The notes below the pieces were generated by a model. That model made no database searches. It worked only from the letters and a program-made list of their open reading frames with translations, and was not told where the DNA came from. 64,000 nucleotides of DNA from Archegozetes longisetosus (lineage: Eukaryota > Arthropoda > Arachnida > Sarcoptiformes > Trhypochthoniidae). Below, piece after piece: positions 28,964 through 40,649 of this stretch; position 1 is the first letter of the stretch, and every line of letters begins with the position of its first letter. The translations under genes were made by a program, and so were the position numbers. The stretch spans positions 9,929,843-9,993,842 of the forward strand of contig JAEMBT020000003.1 in NCBI GenBank assembly GCA_018873245.2, written 5' to 3'.

Positions 28964-31900
28964 GTAATAACCTATTAGTTTAGAAATGATTTAATAGAGA
29001 GAAAGCTTTTTGAAGGACCCCTTAAATGCCAGAGAACTTGATGTGTCTTTCATTAGAGAAAAGTACATTTTTATGGCCAGCGGCCAACTTATTATAAATT
29101 ATCGGCGGACGGTTCGCACCCGAACTCTAGTCCAAAAGAGGAGCTACTCTTAACACGTGGGCGGAAGAAAATAAGTTACACTTTTCTCTCCCTCTCGTCT
29201 AAAACTATGTGTAGCTGTTATTCGCTCGCATTTCAACGTCTCGAAGATTGTTCAGTTAGATTACTCTTTAAGATATGTTTTTCTCTCTTCAAACAGAGAA
29301 AAATATTTATTGATTGAGAAATATTTCACCCAAGACATGAACAAATACTCGCCTATCAAAGCCATTAGACGTTCGGCCAGAAAAATATAGTCATAGATAG
29401 AAAATAAGTTGCAATCGTTTTACAAATCTTTAGTTCTCATAGTTTTGATAGTGGGAGGACAGCATCGACAGCATGCTCTTAAAGCCTTCCTTTGCTGTTA
29501 GCGATCATTTCATTTTTTCTTTTCTCTATCTATTCCTTTATTTATATGTCTTGTGTCTGAGTTTTGGAGAGCTGTTTGGAATGCGGACATCTCATGATTT
29601 AGTGCCCAAATTCGATTCAATTGATAATTGTTGAAGAAATAAATTTAGTTTCTTGTTTTGTTTGACAGATAATTATTTTGCTCATAGAGTCTGATTTAAT
29701 ATTTACTTTCTATTCAATTCTAAGTTACAGCTCATTATTAGCTCAGGTTTAAGTCTGACGTTCGTGAGTCAGTTATTCAAATGTTAAATCCTATCAAATA
29801 ATTGTTTCAAAAATAGATAATTAAATAAAGATTAAAACTCAATTTACAGGGAATAGTAAATGTTGATCTGAATTTTCCTATTAATATAATGAGTTTTGAA
29901 CATGGTTTCTTCTATAGCTTAATGTAATTATGAAAATAATTGAGTGTAAGATTCTTAAACATCAATTTTATGATTAGATTTATTATATGTCGGGACTTTT
30001 TTACTCAATAAATTACGAGACTTTGTCAATTTTTTTCAAGTCAAGGGCTGTTAATAAAAAACGCAGACCTTCGGTGGAAACAATTCAATCAGTTTTCACT
30101 TTCTATCATCACCTGTTATTGATTGAGGTTATTATTGTCAGAAGAAATTAATACAGTCTCAAAACAACAGAAGAGGTTCAATACAAAACATAAGATAAAA
30201 TCTCGTAACAGTTTTTATAATGAATTTCGTTCCGGACTTACGACTACTTAATGATGAATAAGTCAATTAAGCCAACGGAAAGACTAATTTCAAAACTAAT
30301 CTGATTCTGTTTTAATCAAATTTGAGAAGTAGTAGATCTTAAGATTAAGTAGTGATCGCCTAATAATACATTAATGGTTGAAGAGGGAGAAAAATATTTT
30401 TTATTGATGTTGAGTCGAGCTCTGGGACGAGGGATGAGCCGCCTCTACAACTCTTAATTAGTTGCTCGCAAGCCTTCATAAATTTTTTCTCTCTCGTGGC
30501 AAAAGTTTAAGAAAGCAGCTGAACATTTTCCTCCCTTTCAGAGCAAAAATAAGAAATTATTAAAAATAATTGATCAAAACTTTTAAGGTCATTATCTTAA
30601 GGCTAATTAATCTAAAAAAGAAAAGTCCTTAACATGTCAACTATTGCCATGCAAAGAGTGTTGATTAAAGAGGAATAGACTTTTTGCCATTAATTTTGCT
30701 GCAAAAATATTTCTTTTATTCTTATTTTAGTAAATATTTAGATGCACAAAAAAGCTTTTCACTACACCCTTCAAATCGGATTATCGAAGGCTAAGCACTA
30801 CATGATAGCCATGTTAAAGGTGTTAAAATTATCAATGATAATTCACAAAGCATCATCTGTTAAGCATAAGATTAAATACCGTTTAGTTTTGATCACTGCA
30901 TCAATGTCTCAGTGGGTCAACATTTTTTTCATCCAAAATAGTGTATTGTTTAAGGGTTTTAAGACTCAAAGCATAAGTGCGTAGTTTTCAATTAGCATTA
31001 CTTTTATCTTGCCTTTAGTGGTGGAAACGTGCACTTTTTGGCCATTAACTTATACAATACATAGTATTGATAGCTCATAATTGTCTCGCATGAATCGTTC
31101 ATTAATCATATTCAGAATGAAAAGGAGACTCATGTCATTCTTGTTCTTGAAAGTTAAGTTTCCATCTGTACAAATGCTCAATCGTTAAAATTTGATTGAG
31201 TTAATGCTGATGAGTTAACTGATTTTTATTAATTTTGAATACAGCTGAGTGCTATTATCAGAAAAAAACAAATTAATAGTCATTGAAGTTTGCACTAAAT
31301 ATTTATTTACGAGTGTATTATCAATGCATTGCATTCTTAATTGTATTAAGGGCTTTATTGAAAAACCGAAATTTTTTAAGCTCAAACTCGAAAATGTTGT
31401 TCACATAAAATATTTAGTATAAAATCTTAAGAATTTTTAATATCCTCATAGTTGAGTGTGCAGTTTAGGGTTGAATATATATATATAAGGTAAAGTGTTA
31501 TAAATAACTTGCCGTTTGATGCAATTCATATGACATTGTGCTTATCATAAGCAATGATGAATCACTGAACGATACTTCTCGCCAACGGACCTCTCGCTAA
31601 ACATGAATAGATTTAAGTGTTTGGCAAATAAGTCTTTTTACGATACATTAATTTCAAATTTTGAAACTTAATGCTCGACTAGGTTATAATATCCCAAAAA
31701 ATTGTTTAATGGAAGAGCCTTTGGCTAAATGTTATAAAAAAATGAAGTGACGGAGACTTGACTTCATATAAAGCTTAATGCCTATCAATAATTATAATAA
31801 TTTATTAAAAACGTTTCTGTAAGTCTTTCAGAGTATAAAACAAATTATAATTCATAATATGTTTCAAATATATAATTTATTTTTAGAATAATTTTAAGTT

Positions 31901-33540
31901 TAGCGAAAAGAAAAATTCGTTTTTATGAAGAAAAATATTGATCTCGGAGAAAATCATAGCTTTTAAACAGTGTCCTCTTATTTGTTAGTCAAACATAAAC
32001 AAAACCTCAAAGCAATGCTTCAGAAGTTCAGACTTTTCAAATAAGTTAATAATTACGACTTTAAAAAATTTATTCATATTTTATTAATCATGAATATCAG
32101 CGAATAATCAATCAAAAAAGTTGCGGAAAAAAGTTGCCAAAAGTTGAACATTAGTTGCGATGTATTTCTTATACATAATTGAATAGTTATTATAAAGTAG
32201 TAATAGCTGTGGTGAGAATCATTTCAATTATTCAATAAGAAACTGAGCATTTTGTCTGAAAAGATATACCTGAGTCAAATTATTATACTTGGTTATCGCG
32301 CTCATCTCCTGACTATCCGCTACCACGGCATAAAAAATCTATAACTAGCTATTGCCATCAATATGAATATTTCATTAGAACTTCATAGAAGTACAGCTTT
32401 GAGAGCGGTGGGGTTGGGTCACAGTTCCACCACTTATAAGAGATATAACTACTAAATGTTTCACAGTTCTATCTCGCTTAAGGTCATCACACTTTACTCT
32501 AAATTTTTTTAAGAATATGAATCTTATTTTCAAGTTCGAGTCAATTGTGTGAATAACACTTAAGTTCTATTGTATGAGTAGAACCAGATTTCAATCATAT
32601 TTTTAATAGTTTTAACATATGTTGAAAACATCTAAAGAAATGCTCAGCTATTATAAGAATTGAAACGAATAGAGACTTTATTTTTAATGCCATTTTTTAG
32701 ATTTACTTCAAAGATTTATGAAGCTTTTTCTTAATTTCTAACTCTGAGCGAAAAATATGAAGTTTTTTACAAGCATTTGAAAGCCATCTAAAAAACTTGA
32801 AATTTTAAGCTGGAAGAAAAAAATTAGGGGGAACTAAACCCATCCCTGGTGAGTAAGTGCGTAGCTGTTAGCGTAAAGCTCCTCTGACTTCTACTTTTTT
32901 ACAGTAGAAACAAAAACTAAACGATCGAAAGCTAAAAAGTAGTTTGAGTTTTGGGCGTTCAATCATATTATCAAAAATAATGGACCTTCAGTCTAAAATC
33001 ATATATTTATATAATTTATATGTATTTATTTCGTAGTATTTATGGATCTCTAAAGTCTTACTAAGCTTTAATAATAGTTTCATTAATGACTCTAATGGAG
33101 GAAAACTTAAGCTAAAAAAGGTTTACCTCAGTTTCAACTGTAATATTGATAGAGAAGTAATTCCTCTCTCAATTATCATTATTAATGATATATTTCGCTT
33201 CAATAAGTCATTTATAAGCTTTAGAAAAAATTATATATTTGTAATTAAGTTTAAATATATATGATTGCGACTAATTTATGTCTCAATACAAACAGTTGAC
33301 GCAAACCTCACAATTAATTAGATTTATATCCAATTCATTCAAACCATCAATAGATTCAATTTAAACATTTTGGTTATTTGAATCATTCAAATGGTTAAAG
33401 AGTGGAATGAATTGAATTGAAGTATATTTAGATAAAAGAGATAACTATCTGATTAAGTGAAAAACTGTCCTGTGGCGTGAAAAACAAAGGGAGGAGAGAA
33501 AAAAGGGATAAATAAATAATGTATTGTTATTACAAAGGGC

Positions 33541-33588
33541 TCAAACCATTATTCAAACCATTATTCAAACCATTATTCAAACCATTAT
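33541..33588. repeat. 4 x 12-bp tandem repeat upstream of alternative exon A
   Basis: Four exact copies of TCAAACCATTAT end 65 bases before the exon at 33654. Single copies of ATTCAAACCAT also occur nearby (around 33345 and 35325). The position could be that of a splicing enhancer or silencer, but this is inference. Confidence 0.95.
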
Positions 33589-33653
33589 ACATGGATATCG
33601 TATCAAAAGTAATTTATATAAAGATAGAACAAATCTGTTTTTATTCTCCACAG

Positions 33654-33796
33654 ATGTAAAATGAGAACCGATTGTGTCATACAAGTCAGTAGTGACCTCT
33701 TCGCACCAGATCCTTGTCCTGGCACTCATAAGTATCTTGAAGTGCAATATCGATGTATGGCTAAAGTGATTAATCAGTCATACACTTATATTTTAG
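33654..33796 (+). CDS. Cirl: Latrophilin alternative exon A: C-terminal half of lectin domain
   Basis: Completes the rhamnose-binding domain begun at 25923. After the split Arg codon it reads CKMRTDC, then [16 protein letters not shown], carrying the family DPC and KYLE motifs. The acceptor is TCTCCACAG. Two donors are possible: GTATTG after 33796 leaves in phase 1, like exon B and as required by 37993, and adds an 11-residue extension after MAK; GTGATT after 33765 would leave in phase 0 and break the frame, so I prefer the longer exon. It is a paralogue of 36421-36527 (19 of about 34 aligned residues identical, one residue longer before DPC). Splicing in both would duplicate half a lectin domain and shift the frame, so they are probably mutually exclusive. 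Confidence 0.85.
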
Positions 33797-36420
33797 GTAT
33801 TGTTTCTCCCAGTCAAGTCGATTATGACTTTTCAGACAACTTCTACGTTCACTTCCTTTATGAATGTTAACTAAATCTTTTGATTTTTTTTTACTGACTC
33901 TGTGCTGAGGAATAATTTATATTTGAAACTCTCCTTTCTTTCACTTCAAACTAATTTGTCTCTCACTAACCATTTCAATGTGTTTTGTTTTGTGTGAATG
34001 TGTGACAAATTATTTTTGTTGTTTAATTGATAATAGATTTTTTGCCACCAAAGTCAACTTATTTATTATGAGTTCTACTGGTTTTGAACAATTAATTATT
34101 TTTTGCCCAACAAATTTTATTGTTAGAGATTGTTTGTAACTTTGTAACTGTCTTACCACCTCTACTTTGTAAAGATGGTGGTAAGACAGTTACAATGTCT
34201 CCAAATTTGAAATATTTTTACGAACAATCAGATATTTTTCACTTAATTATGAGTCATAAAAATCATTTCAAACTTTGATCTAAATGTCAGATAAGACATC
34301 GAGTCATTCTTAGAATTTAATTATTTATCTCCTAACTCTAATACCACTTATTTACTAAATATTTGAACATTTCTAGGAATAAAAGTTTTGCAGTTTTTAA
34401 ATTATAAAACCTTCAAACCATTTAAAGAAATGACATCTATTCTAGAGAAACAACTGATACTATCACAGAAATATGAAAACCAAAGACATTCAAAGATAAC
34501 ACTGATTGACAATCTAAACAAAAATGTTAAACATGACAAAATCAATCTCTTTAATGAAAGTTTGTCTTTTAAGAGTTCTATCTATTATTGAAATGAAGTA
34601 GAATGAGATCATATTAGAAAAATGCACCAAAGTTTCCAAACCAAAACCAATGAAAACAAAGTGCTAAATTCAAAAATTTCATATCAAATAATAAAAAACT
34701 AGACATTAGTTAAGCTTAAGGTAATATTTCATTTGGTTTCTACAAAGCTGTCAATTAGTTAACTATTATTTTTTGTTAGACTTTCTATAATTAGATCTAT
34801 TGCTGACTCTGGGCAATAAAATTGATTGCTATGTCTTATAATTTTCAAAAGCTTTCAAAAACCCTAAACTAATCACAAATGGCCTCTAAGGTAGAAATTA
34901 GAGAAAAAGGATGCTGTCATTCATTTAGAAGATAATGGATTAGTAGTTGTTTGGTTCATAAATAGTTTTCTGAATCCAGTTTTCGGTTTGATATTTTAAT
35001 GAAAAATCATTTTCTGCTTTAATAATTTTTAGATGTCATTTCACGCCTAATATATTTTCATATTTATTGTCCCTTAAACATCTATCCAAAACTTTTCTCC
35101 TGCTCACCATTAATATAATTTTGCAACGTTTTAATTGCGAGTAAGAAGTGACCCAATTATCGATTTTTTAAATTATTTCTATAATTAATATCCTTTCAAT
35201 CAAAACTTTTTCAATGACATTAGTTTCATGAAAAATATTGCTAAAATTTGTCTCATTCTTTTATTTGATGAACGCTTTGTTTTAAAAATGGTTATTACAA
35301 ATGTTTGGCATAAATACCTATTATTCAAACCATTGAATACATTGAGCTTATAACTAAATCAATAGATTAGCATAAATAAAAGGATGTATAACCGAAAAGT
35401 TTGAAAATATAAAAGCGTGCGTAAAAAATTCCTAAAAAACTATTAAGCAAGAAAAAAACTGAGAAATTACTAATCGATTTGAAGTATTGGATTGAGCTGA
35501 ATGTAGAAAAGATAGTGATCTATATATGTTGAAATGTAGTGTTACTTTTGTTTGAGTCCCCAAAACTGCATTCTCTGTGCACATCATATATTAAATGATT
35601 TCCTCTCTCACCAAAGTGTCATTAATCATATTTGGGTTACCTGAGCAACACTCGAGATAGTATTTATAATGTATATGGCTGTACAACAAATCATTATTAT
35701 AAGAGTAAATCTCGAAATCGTAATCCTATCTCTATTTTGCTCTCAAATTTCTGATGGGAACTAAAACTTTTAGCTTAACAATAGTTTTTGATAGAATTAA
35801 TTTTGATCTTCTAGTTATAAAAGCTTTGAAGCTTATTATTATTTTGATTTAGCGTGTGATTTAGATTAAAAAGGTTTGGAGTTGTTATTGTTACGATTTG
35901 GAAAAATCAAAAATGAATCACATAATTTGAGTCAAAAGGAAAACAACTGTTCGCTAAATCGAAAGCTTGAAGCAATTTTGGAGCTCTTATATTAATGCTT
36001 TAATGTTGAAAATTTGGAAACCTTATTCCAAAATGATTATCTTTTTCAGGTTAGATGAATAACTCAACTGCAATGCAATTGAATTTTTCATCGAAGCAAT
36101 TTTATTCAAAATAAATACTTTAGTTTTCATCCACTGATTATTGAACAGATTTAAGATATGATTGTTTTTGAAGTTTACAATAATTTGTAAATTAATTTGA
36201 ATGAGAATCTATACCCTTTGATTGAAGCATTGATACAAAGGAACATATTTAACAGAGAGAACCAATAGATACATACAAAATAAATGAAAGCTATCCATTG
36301 CTGCTGTTTGACTATCGCAACTCTTACCCCACAAAATTAGCTTCTGACTATAATCTGTAATTAAAAATTGATTTCTATTATTTCTAATCCAAGCCAATTG
36401 CTTTCTAATTTTCAATATAG
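33797..36420 (+). other. Intron between the two alternative lectin exons
   Basis: 2.6 kb, AT-rich. Its notable content is a perfect 19-bp inverted repeat at 34142-34195. The open frames in it (34388-34591 +, 36209-36415 -) are rich in Lys/Asn/Ile and not protein-like. Confidence 0.8.
34142..34195. promoter_or_regulatory. Perfect 19-bp hairpin in the intron between alternative exons
   Basis: TTGTAACTGTCTTACCACC (34142-34160) is the exact reverse complement of 34177-34195, with a 16-base loop that itself has a small CTTT/AAAG stem. In the pre-mRNA it would form a very stable stem-loop 345 bases after exon A. RNA structures of this kind are known to steer mutually exclusive splicing, but a small transposon remnant is also possible. 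Confidence 0.7.
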
Positions 36421-36527
36421 CTGTGGTATGAAGAAAAGTTGCACCTTATCCGCCTCCAGCTCACTATTCGATGACCCCTGTCCTGGTACTCTCAAGTATC
36501 TGGAAGCTCATTATCAATGTGTGCCAG
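36421..36527 (+). CDS. Cirl: Latrophilin alternative exon B: C-terminal half of lectin domain
   Basis: Reads CGMKKSC after the split Arg codon, then [22 protein letters not shown] and VP, the same half-domain as exon A with identical Cys spacing apart from one residue before DPC. The acceptor is TTTTCAATATAG and the donor CCAG/GTATCC. It enters in phase 2 and leaves in phase 1 (107 bases), so it can replace exon A exactly. Its sequence is closer to the usual short form of invertebrate latrophilins, ending soon after the last Cys. It does not overlap a long ATG frame. Confidence 0.88.
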
Positions 36528-37992
36528 GTATCCAAACAAACTAAGATCTATTACGCCACACAACTATCGTCTATCCCCAAGCATTCACTCTAATGAAACA
36601 ATTGCTTATATACCGATCCCTTCCAATCATTCATTCCTTTAATTTGATTTTGCTTTCTCTTCATCTTAACTTTTCGTTTGGAGACTCTGCTACTTATTTT
36701 CCTTCTGTTTTACTTCACCTCAATCTCAAAGCTTTCATTCAAGTGTTTGCTATTGATTTTGAGTTTTTGTTTTACATTTAATAATCAGTTGGTTTCAATT
36801 GAGTTGTGTTTGAGGCAGTGTTTTGACTGTAATTATTTATTTGGTTTTGCCGTTATTGATATGAGAGTTTGCCTCTTGTTTCTCATTATTATTTCTTTAT
36901 CGTAATGATTGATTAGTTTAATAATCATTATTCAAACATTACATACATTTATATTGATTACTATTTATCGTTCAAATAATCCGCTCTAAATATCTCTAAC
37001 CTAAAAATGTTAATTAATTGGTAACAAAAGTACAACTAATTTAGTCCTAATGTTGCAATAACTCCAGTATCAGTTTATTTATTATTTATGATTGAATTTG
37101 GATGAGATTCCCAAACGTATAAATCCTTATTATAATTACTAAATTAAGGACTACTTCATAAGATGATAAACTTTTGCAACATTATATCAGACCTACTTTC
37201 CAAGTCTAATATGATTTTGAATGTGAAAATAGATGACTAACTATTAATAATAAATTCAAGCTATCATTTATTCGAGTCCTTTATGGGAAAAAACTCTTCT
37301 CAACAAAAACACGTAATAAATTGAAAATGCTTTTAAGCTTATTCTTCAACTAAACAAAAGATGATAAATAAATTTGTTTCAAGTTTTCCAGTATTTGGAT
37401 AAGTTTTAGGATAAGTATTGAGAACATTTTCTTATACTCGCCTGGATCCCATAATTGATTTGCCATTTTTCGTGTTGTTCATTGTGTTGTTGTATTGTTG
37501 TAGCAGAACAACTAACTCTATTTGACTCACTTCTTGTGACTTATTTCTCTCTCGATTCTTATCGCAAAGGCTTTGGTCGATATTATTAATTTAGTTCGTA
37601 CTGACTTTTACTTTGTTTTCTGTTAACTCTTTTCGTGCCAAACTTATTCTTCTCTTACTTTCCTATTTTCTTAGCCTCGATTTGCCGATTACGAGTCAAA
37701 TAATCGATTTAATAATCATTTCAGAATCAGATAAATCATCAATAGTTAGAGAAAGAACAGGCAAATCAACTTCTTTTACTTATCCCGGAAATTAAGATAA
37801 ATTAGAAAAATATTCATAATCTCATTACTATTAATGAGATAATGATCTGAACTACTTCCCCGTGAATCGGCAAATTGTGAGCAAACGTGACATTCGGAAA
37901 GTTTGTCAAACCCTATTCTCATGTCTATTGTCTGATTAGCCAAAGTTTATGTAATTATTCGTTAAACTAAAATGAGTTGAAATTTTGTGCAG
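36528..37992 (+). other. Intron, 1.5 kb
   Basis: AT-rich intron between exon B and the stalk exon. The open frames in it are hydrophobic and low in complexity; no exon signal recognised. Confidence 0.8.
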
Positions 37993-38748
37993 AGTCAAAA
38001 TCTGCGTCAATCAGCACAATGAAACCAATACTACTTCACACGCTATCACAGCCACCAATCAAACCGATGCCATCAAACTTAACAACACCAAAAACAATAG
38101 TAAAATCCACAACAACAACATATTCATCAGTATCAGTAGATGAAGAATTAGTTCCATCATCATCGCCATCACCTAAAGATCATTCAGAGAACACATTATT
38201 AAGCCGTCCGCCAATTATAGTCCCGTTAACACAATTACACCGTACGAGCACTACTACATCTCAAGATAATTTGATCCCCGGAGAAAAGGATAAGGAGAAC
38301 GCTGTCACATGGCCTTCACCAAGAACTATATCATCCAATTTCTCATCAATAACATCAACAATCGCTACAACAAAAGTATTGACACAATTATCATCAAAAG
38401 CAAGCACCAGTTCTAGTACTACAACTACTATTAGTCCATCCGTTCATATAAGAGCTTCTTCTTCTTCTCCCTCTTCTTCTACTACTACTTCTATTTACTC
38501 GACAACTACTACAAAGAGTTTGTTGTCGTCAACAACACAAAAGTCGTCATCAATTATCGCTGAAATTTCTGATAATAATGTTGCCGGAAATCGTAACGTC
38601 GAGTCGGAAACTATGGGCTCTGTTGGCTCTATACCGTTTGATGTCTCTGATTCGCCTTATTGTCCACCTGTCACTTTTAGAGACATCCGATGGCCTCCGA
38701 CCCGAACTGGAGCGGTCACTATTGAATCGTGTCCGCCACCGACTCATG
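37993..38748 (+). CDS. Cirl: Latrophilin exon: Ser/Thr-rich stalk and start of HormR domain
   Basis: The largest complete exon (756 bases, about 252 codons). The first 210 or so residues are Ser/Thr/Pro-rich with many short runs of T and S (for example around 38400-38530), typical of a heavily O-glycosylated, extended mucin-like linker. The last 35 residues, from SPYCPPVTFRDIRWPPT to ESCPPPTHG, start the hormone-receptor domain with its first two Cys and first Trp. The acceptor is TTTTGTGCAG; the donor is CATG/GTTTGA. The exon enters and leaves in phase 1. The stalk takes the place that the olfactomedin domain has in vertebrate latrophilins. Confidence 0.92.
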
Positions 38749-39210
38749 GTTTGAAACTTTTAGCCATTATTTTGAACTTTCATAACTAATAGCTCCTATT
38801 ATAGGGATCTGTTTGTGACAAATCTAATAATAGCCCAACTTTTTAAACAGTTCGTTAGTTCTTTTCTCTCAGCTTCAAATTAGTTTAAAGATTATCTAAC
38901 TTTTAAAGTAAACAGATTTCAATCAATTCTAGTTATCTATAAGATGCGTGAAATTTCTTAAAAAGGCTTAAGATTTATCCTGATATCTGTTTACAAACTA
39001 TCTGGCTGAAAATGATTTGCGGTAAAAATATTTATATTTAAGTAGAGGATCAATGGGAGACACACTTTTAGAGAGAAAGAAAGTCAATATTTTTTGTACA
39101 GTATATAATGACTACCAGCTCTTTGAAAATTGATGTCACACAACATGTTTGCATATTTGCATTTCTGACATTTATCAATGTTTTTTCTCAAATACCTAAA
39201 CAATGCTCAG
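38749..39210 (+). other. Intron, 462 bases
   Basis: The shortest intron of the gene; it splits the HormR domain. Nothing else seen. Confidence 0.9.
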
Positions 39211-39317
39211 GTTCGGCGAAGTGGGAATGCGCTCGTATTTCGTCAGTGGCCTCATGGGTCGCACAGCCAGATCTATCTGACTGTACCTCCTTCTGGGTTC
39301 ATAATCTTCGTTCGAGA
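39211..39317 (+). CDS. Cirl: Latrophilin exon: C-terminal half of HormR domain
   Basis: Reads GSAKWECARISSVASW, then QPDLSDCTSFWVHNLRSR. The two Cys and conserved Trp residues complete the four-Cys HormR fold started in the preceding exon, with the family PDLS-Cys motif. The acceptor is ATGCTCAG, the donor AGA/GTAAGT (consensus). It enters in phase 1 and leaves in phase 0. In adhesion GPCRs this small domain packs against the GAIN domain. Confidence 0.92.
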
Positions 39318-40460
39318 GTAAGTTTGAAACCGAAAAATTTCTACTTAAATAACAAAATAGAAAAACTATTTGCCATAACATTGTATTATAAATAAAGGCA
39401 TTTATTGCAAACACTATTTGCACTCTCTTTTGACATGTTTGTTATGTTTGTTTTAGTAAATATTTGTTCAAAACTTTTGGCCTCTCTTTTATGAGGTCTT
39501 GTGTTGTGTTTGTATTTAGTTTTGCTAAAGAGAAGAAAAGCGTTTTTAAAATACCTTTTACTCAAAATCAATGGAATTAAGTTGAAGAGCTTGTTCTAGA
39601 CTCAACTTAATTCTCTCTCATCTCTCTCTTCACTCTCTTTAAATGCTTTAAAGATGGATGAGTTGAACGAAGTATAACTCCAGTTTAAATCGAATCAAAG
39701 CTGTCACACAAGACCTTAAAGATCGTTATTCTAGACTTTAGGAAAATATTTTCTACAGGTTTTATGGCAGTTATGAGCAGTTTTGAAGAGTTGATAAATC
39801 TATAATTAAACCAATTTCTTAGAGACAACTGAAAACATATTTAAAGTAATCCTAAAAATATTCAGTAGATTCTGACAAATCGAGTGCAGTCATAGAAAAT
39901 ATTATTTTTTGAGACTTAAATAGATTTGTTAGGAAATAGTTAAAGAAGTGTTGTGACCAAATTCAACAATCTATGGCTTTAAACTGATTTTTAAACTTCT
40001 TAGATGTAATATATTCTGAATATCAAACATTCTTCAAGTATCTGTTCCTCAAATTGAATACTTGAACGAATGGGAGAGTCTGACAATTGTCTGAATGTAT
40101 AATCGATTTTTCAAAACTACTGTATCTATGATTAGGATATTGTATATCAATCTATTAAAGCTGTTCTTGTCGAAATTGCTGCGAACTGAATACTTGAGAA
40201 TTGTTAGGAATAAGCACTCTGAAGATCACTCACTTATAATTGAATACTCAATCTTTCATATATCAAGCTGATGTATCGATCATTTCGAGCAATTCAGCAA
40301 TAATGCATATAATATGTCAACTGATTTTCTCTGTTTCTCCGCCTAAAATAATAATCTCTAAAACAGAACTGAATTTTCTCAATCGAGAAAAGTTGGAAGA
40401 AAAAATGTTAAATGTTTCGTAAGAGAATTTGTTTAACTAAAAGATCAATTGAATTGATAG
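39318..40460 (+). other. Intron, 1.1 kb
   Basis: AT-rich, no exon or repeat of note. The open frames at 39196-39423 and 39386-39571 on the minus strand are shadows. Confidence 0.85.
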
Positions 40461-40649
40461 GTTGAAAGTGGGGATTCAGTCATGTCGGTTGCGAGTGAAC
40501 TGGCGCAGAGGACCAGATCATCAAAACTATACGGAGGCGACATTATTCAAAGTATTCATGTGCTCCAAACTCTGGTCTCCAAAATGGGATCAAGTGTTGG
40601 AGATATTAACGAAGAGAAGAGGCATCAACTCGTGAAAGACTTGATTCAG
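40461..40649 (+). CDS. Cirl: Latrophilin exon: GAIN domain, subdomain A, first part
   Basis: 63 codons in phase 0 at both ends, from VESGDSVMSVASELAQRT to KRHQLVKDLIQ. The all-helical, amphipathic pattern with a central IQSIHVLQTLVSKM helix matches the first helices of the GAIN domain just after HormR in latrophilins. The acceptor is TTGATAG, the donor TTCAG/GTATGA. Being a multiple of three with phase 0 borders it could be skipped without a frameshift, though that would remove part of the GAIN fold. Confidence 0.88.

Larger units (their letters stand above)
26116..33653 (+). other. Intron, 7.5 kb, between lectin exons
   Basis: AT-rich with no further copy of the lectin half-exon found by eye. 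Contains a (TAA)n microsatellite, a short AG tract near 26985 and, 66 bases before the next exon, a 4 x 12-bp tandem repeat. Short GC-richer spots near 29.1, 30.4 and 32.4 kb gave no exon that keeps the frame. Confidence 0.8.

Noticed and set aside
28798..28983. 61-codon frame with a long Asn run
   Set aside because: The run is the (ATA)n microsatellite translated; no other protein-like sequence.
29100..29130. GGTTCGCACCCGAA, a tRNA T-arm-like string
   Set aside because: The T loop lacks the conserved A and there are no matching acceptor, D or anticodon stems around it; it is just a 5-bp hairpin (GTTCG…CGAAC).
32828..32853. 21-base microexon between AAATTAG and a consensus GTGAGT donor
   Set aside because: Inserted between the lectin exons it gives an in-frame TAA at once.
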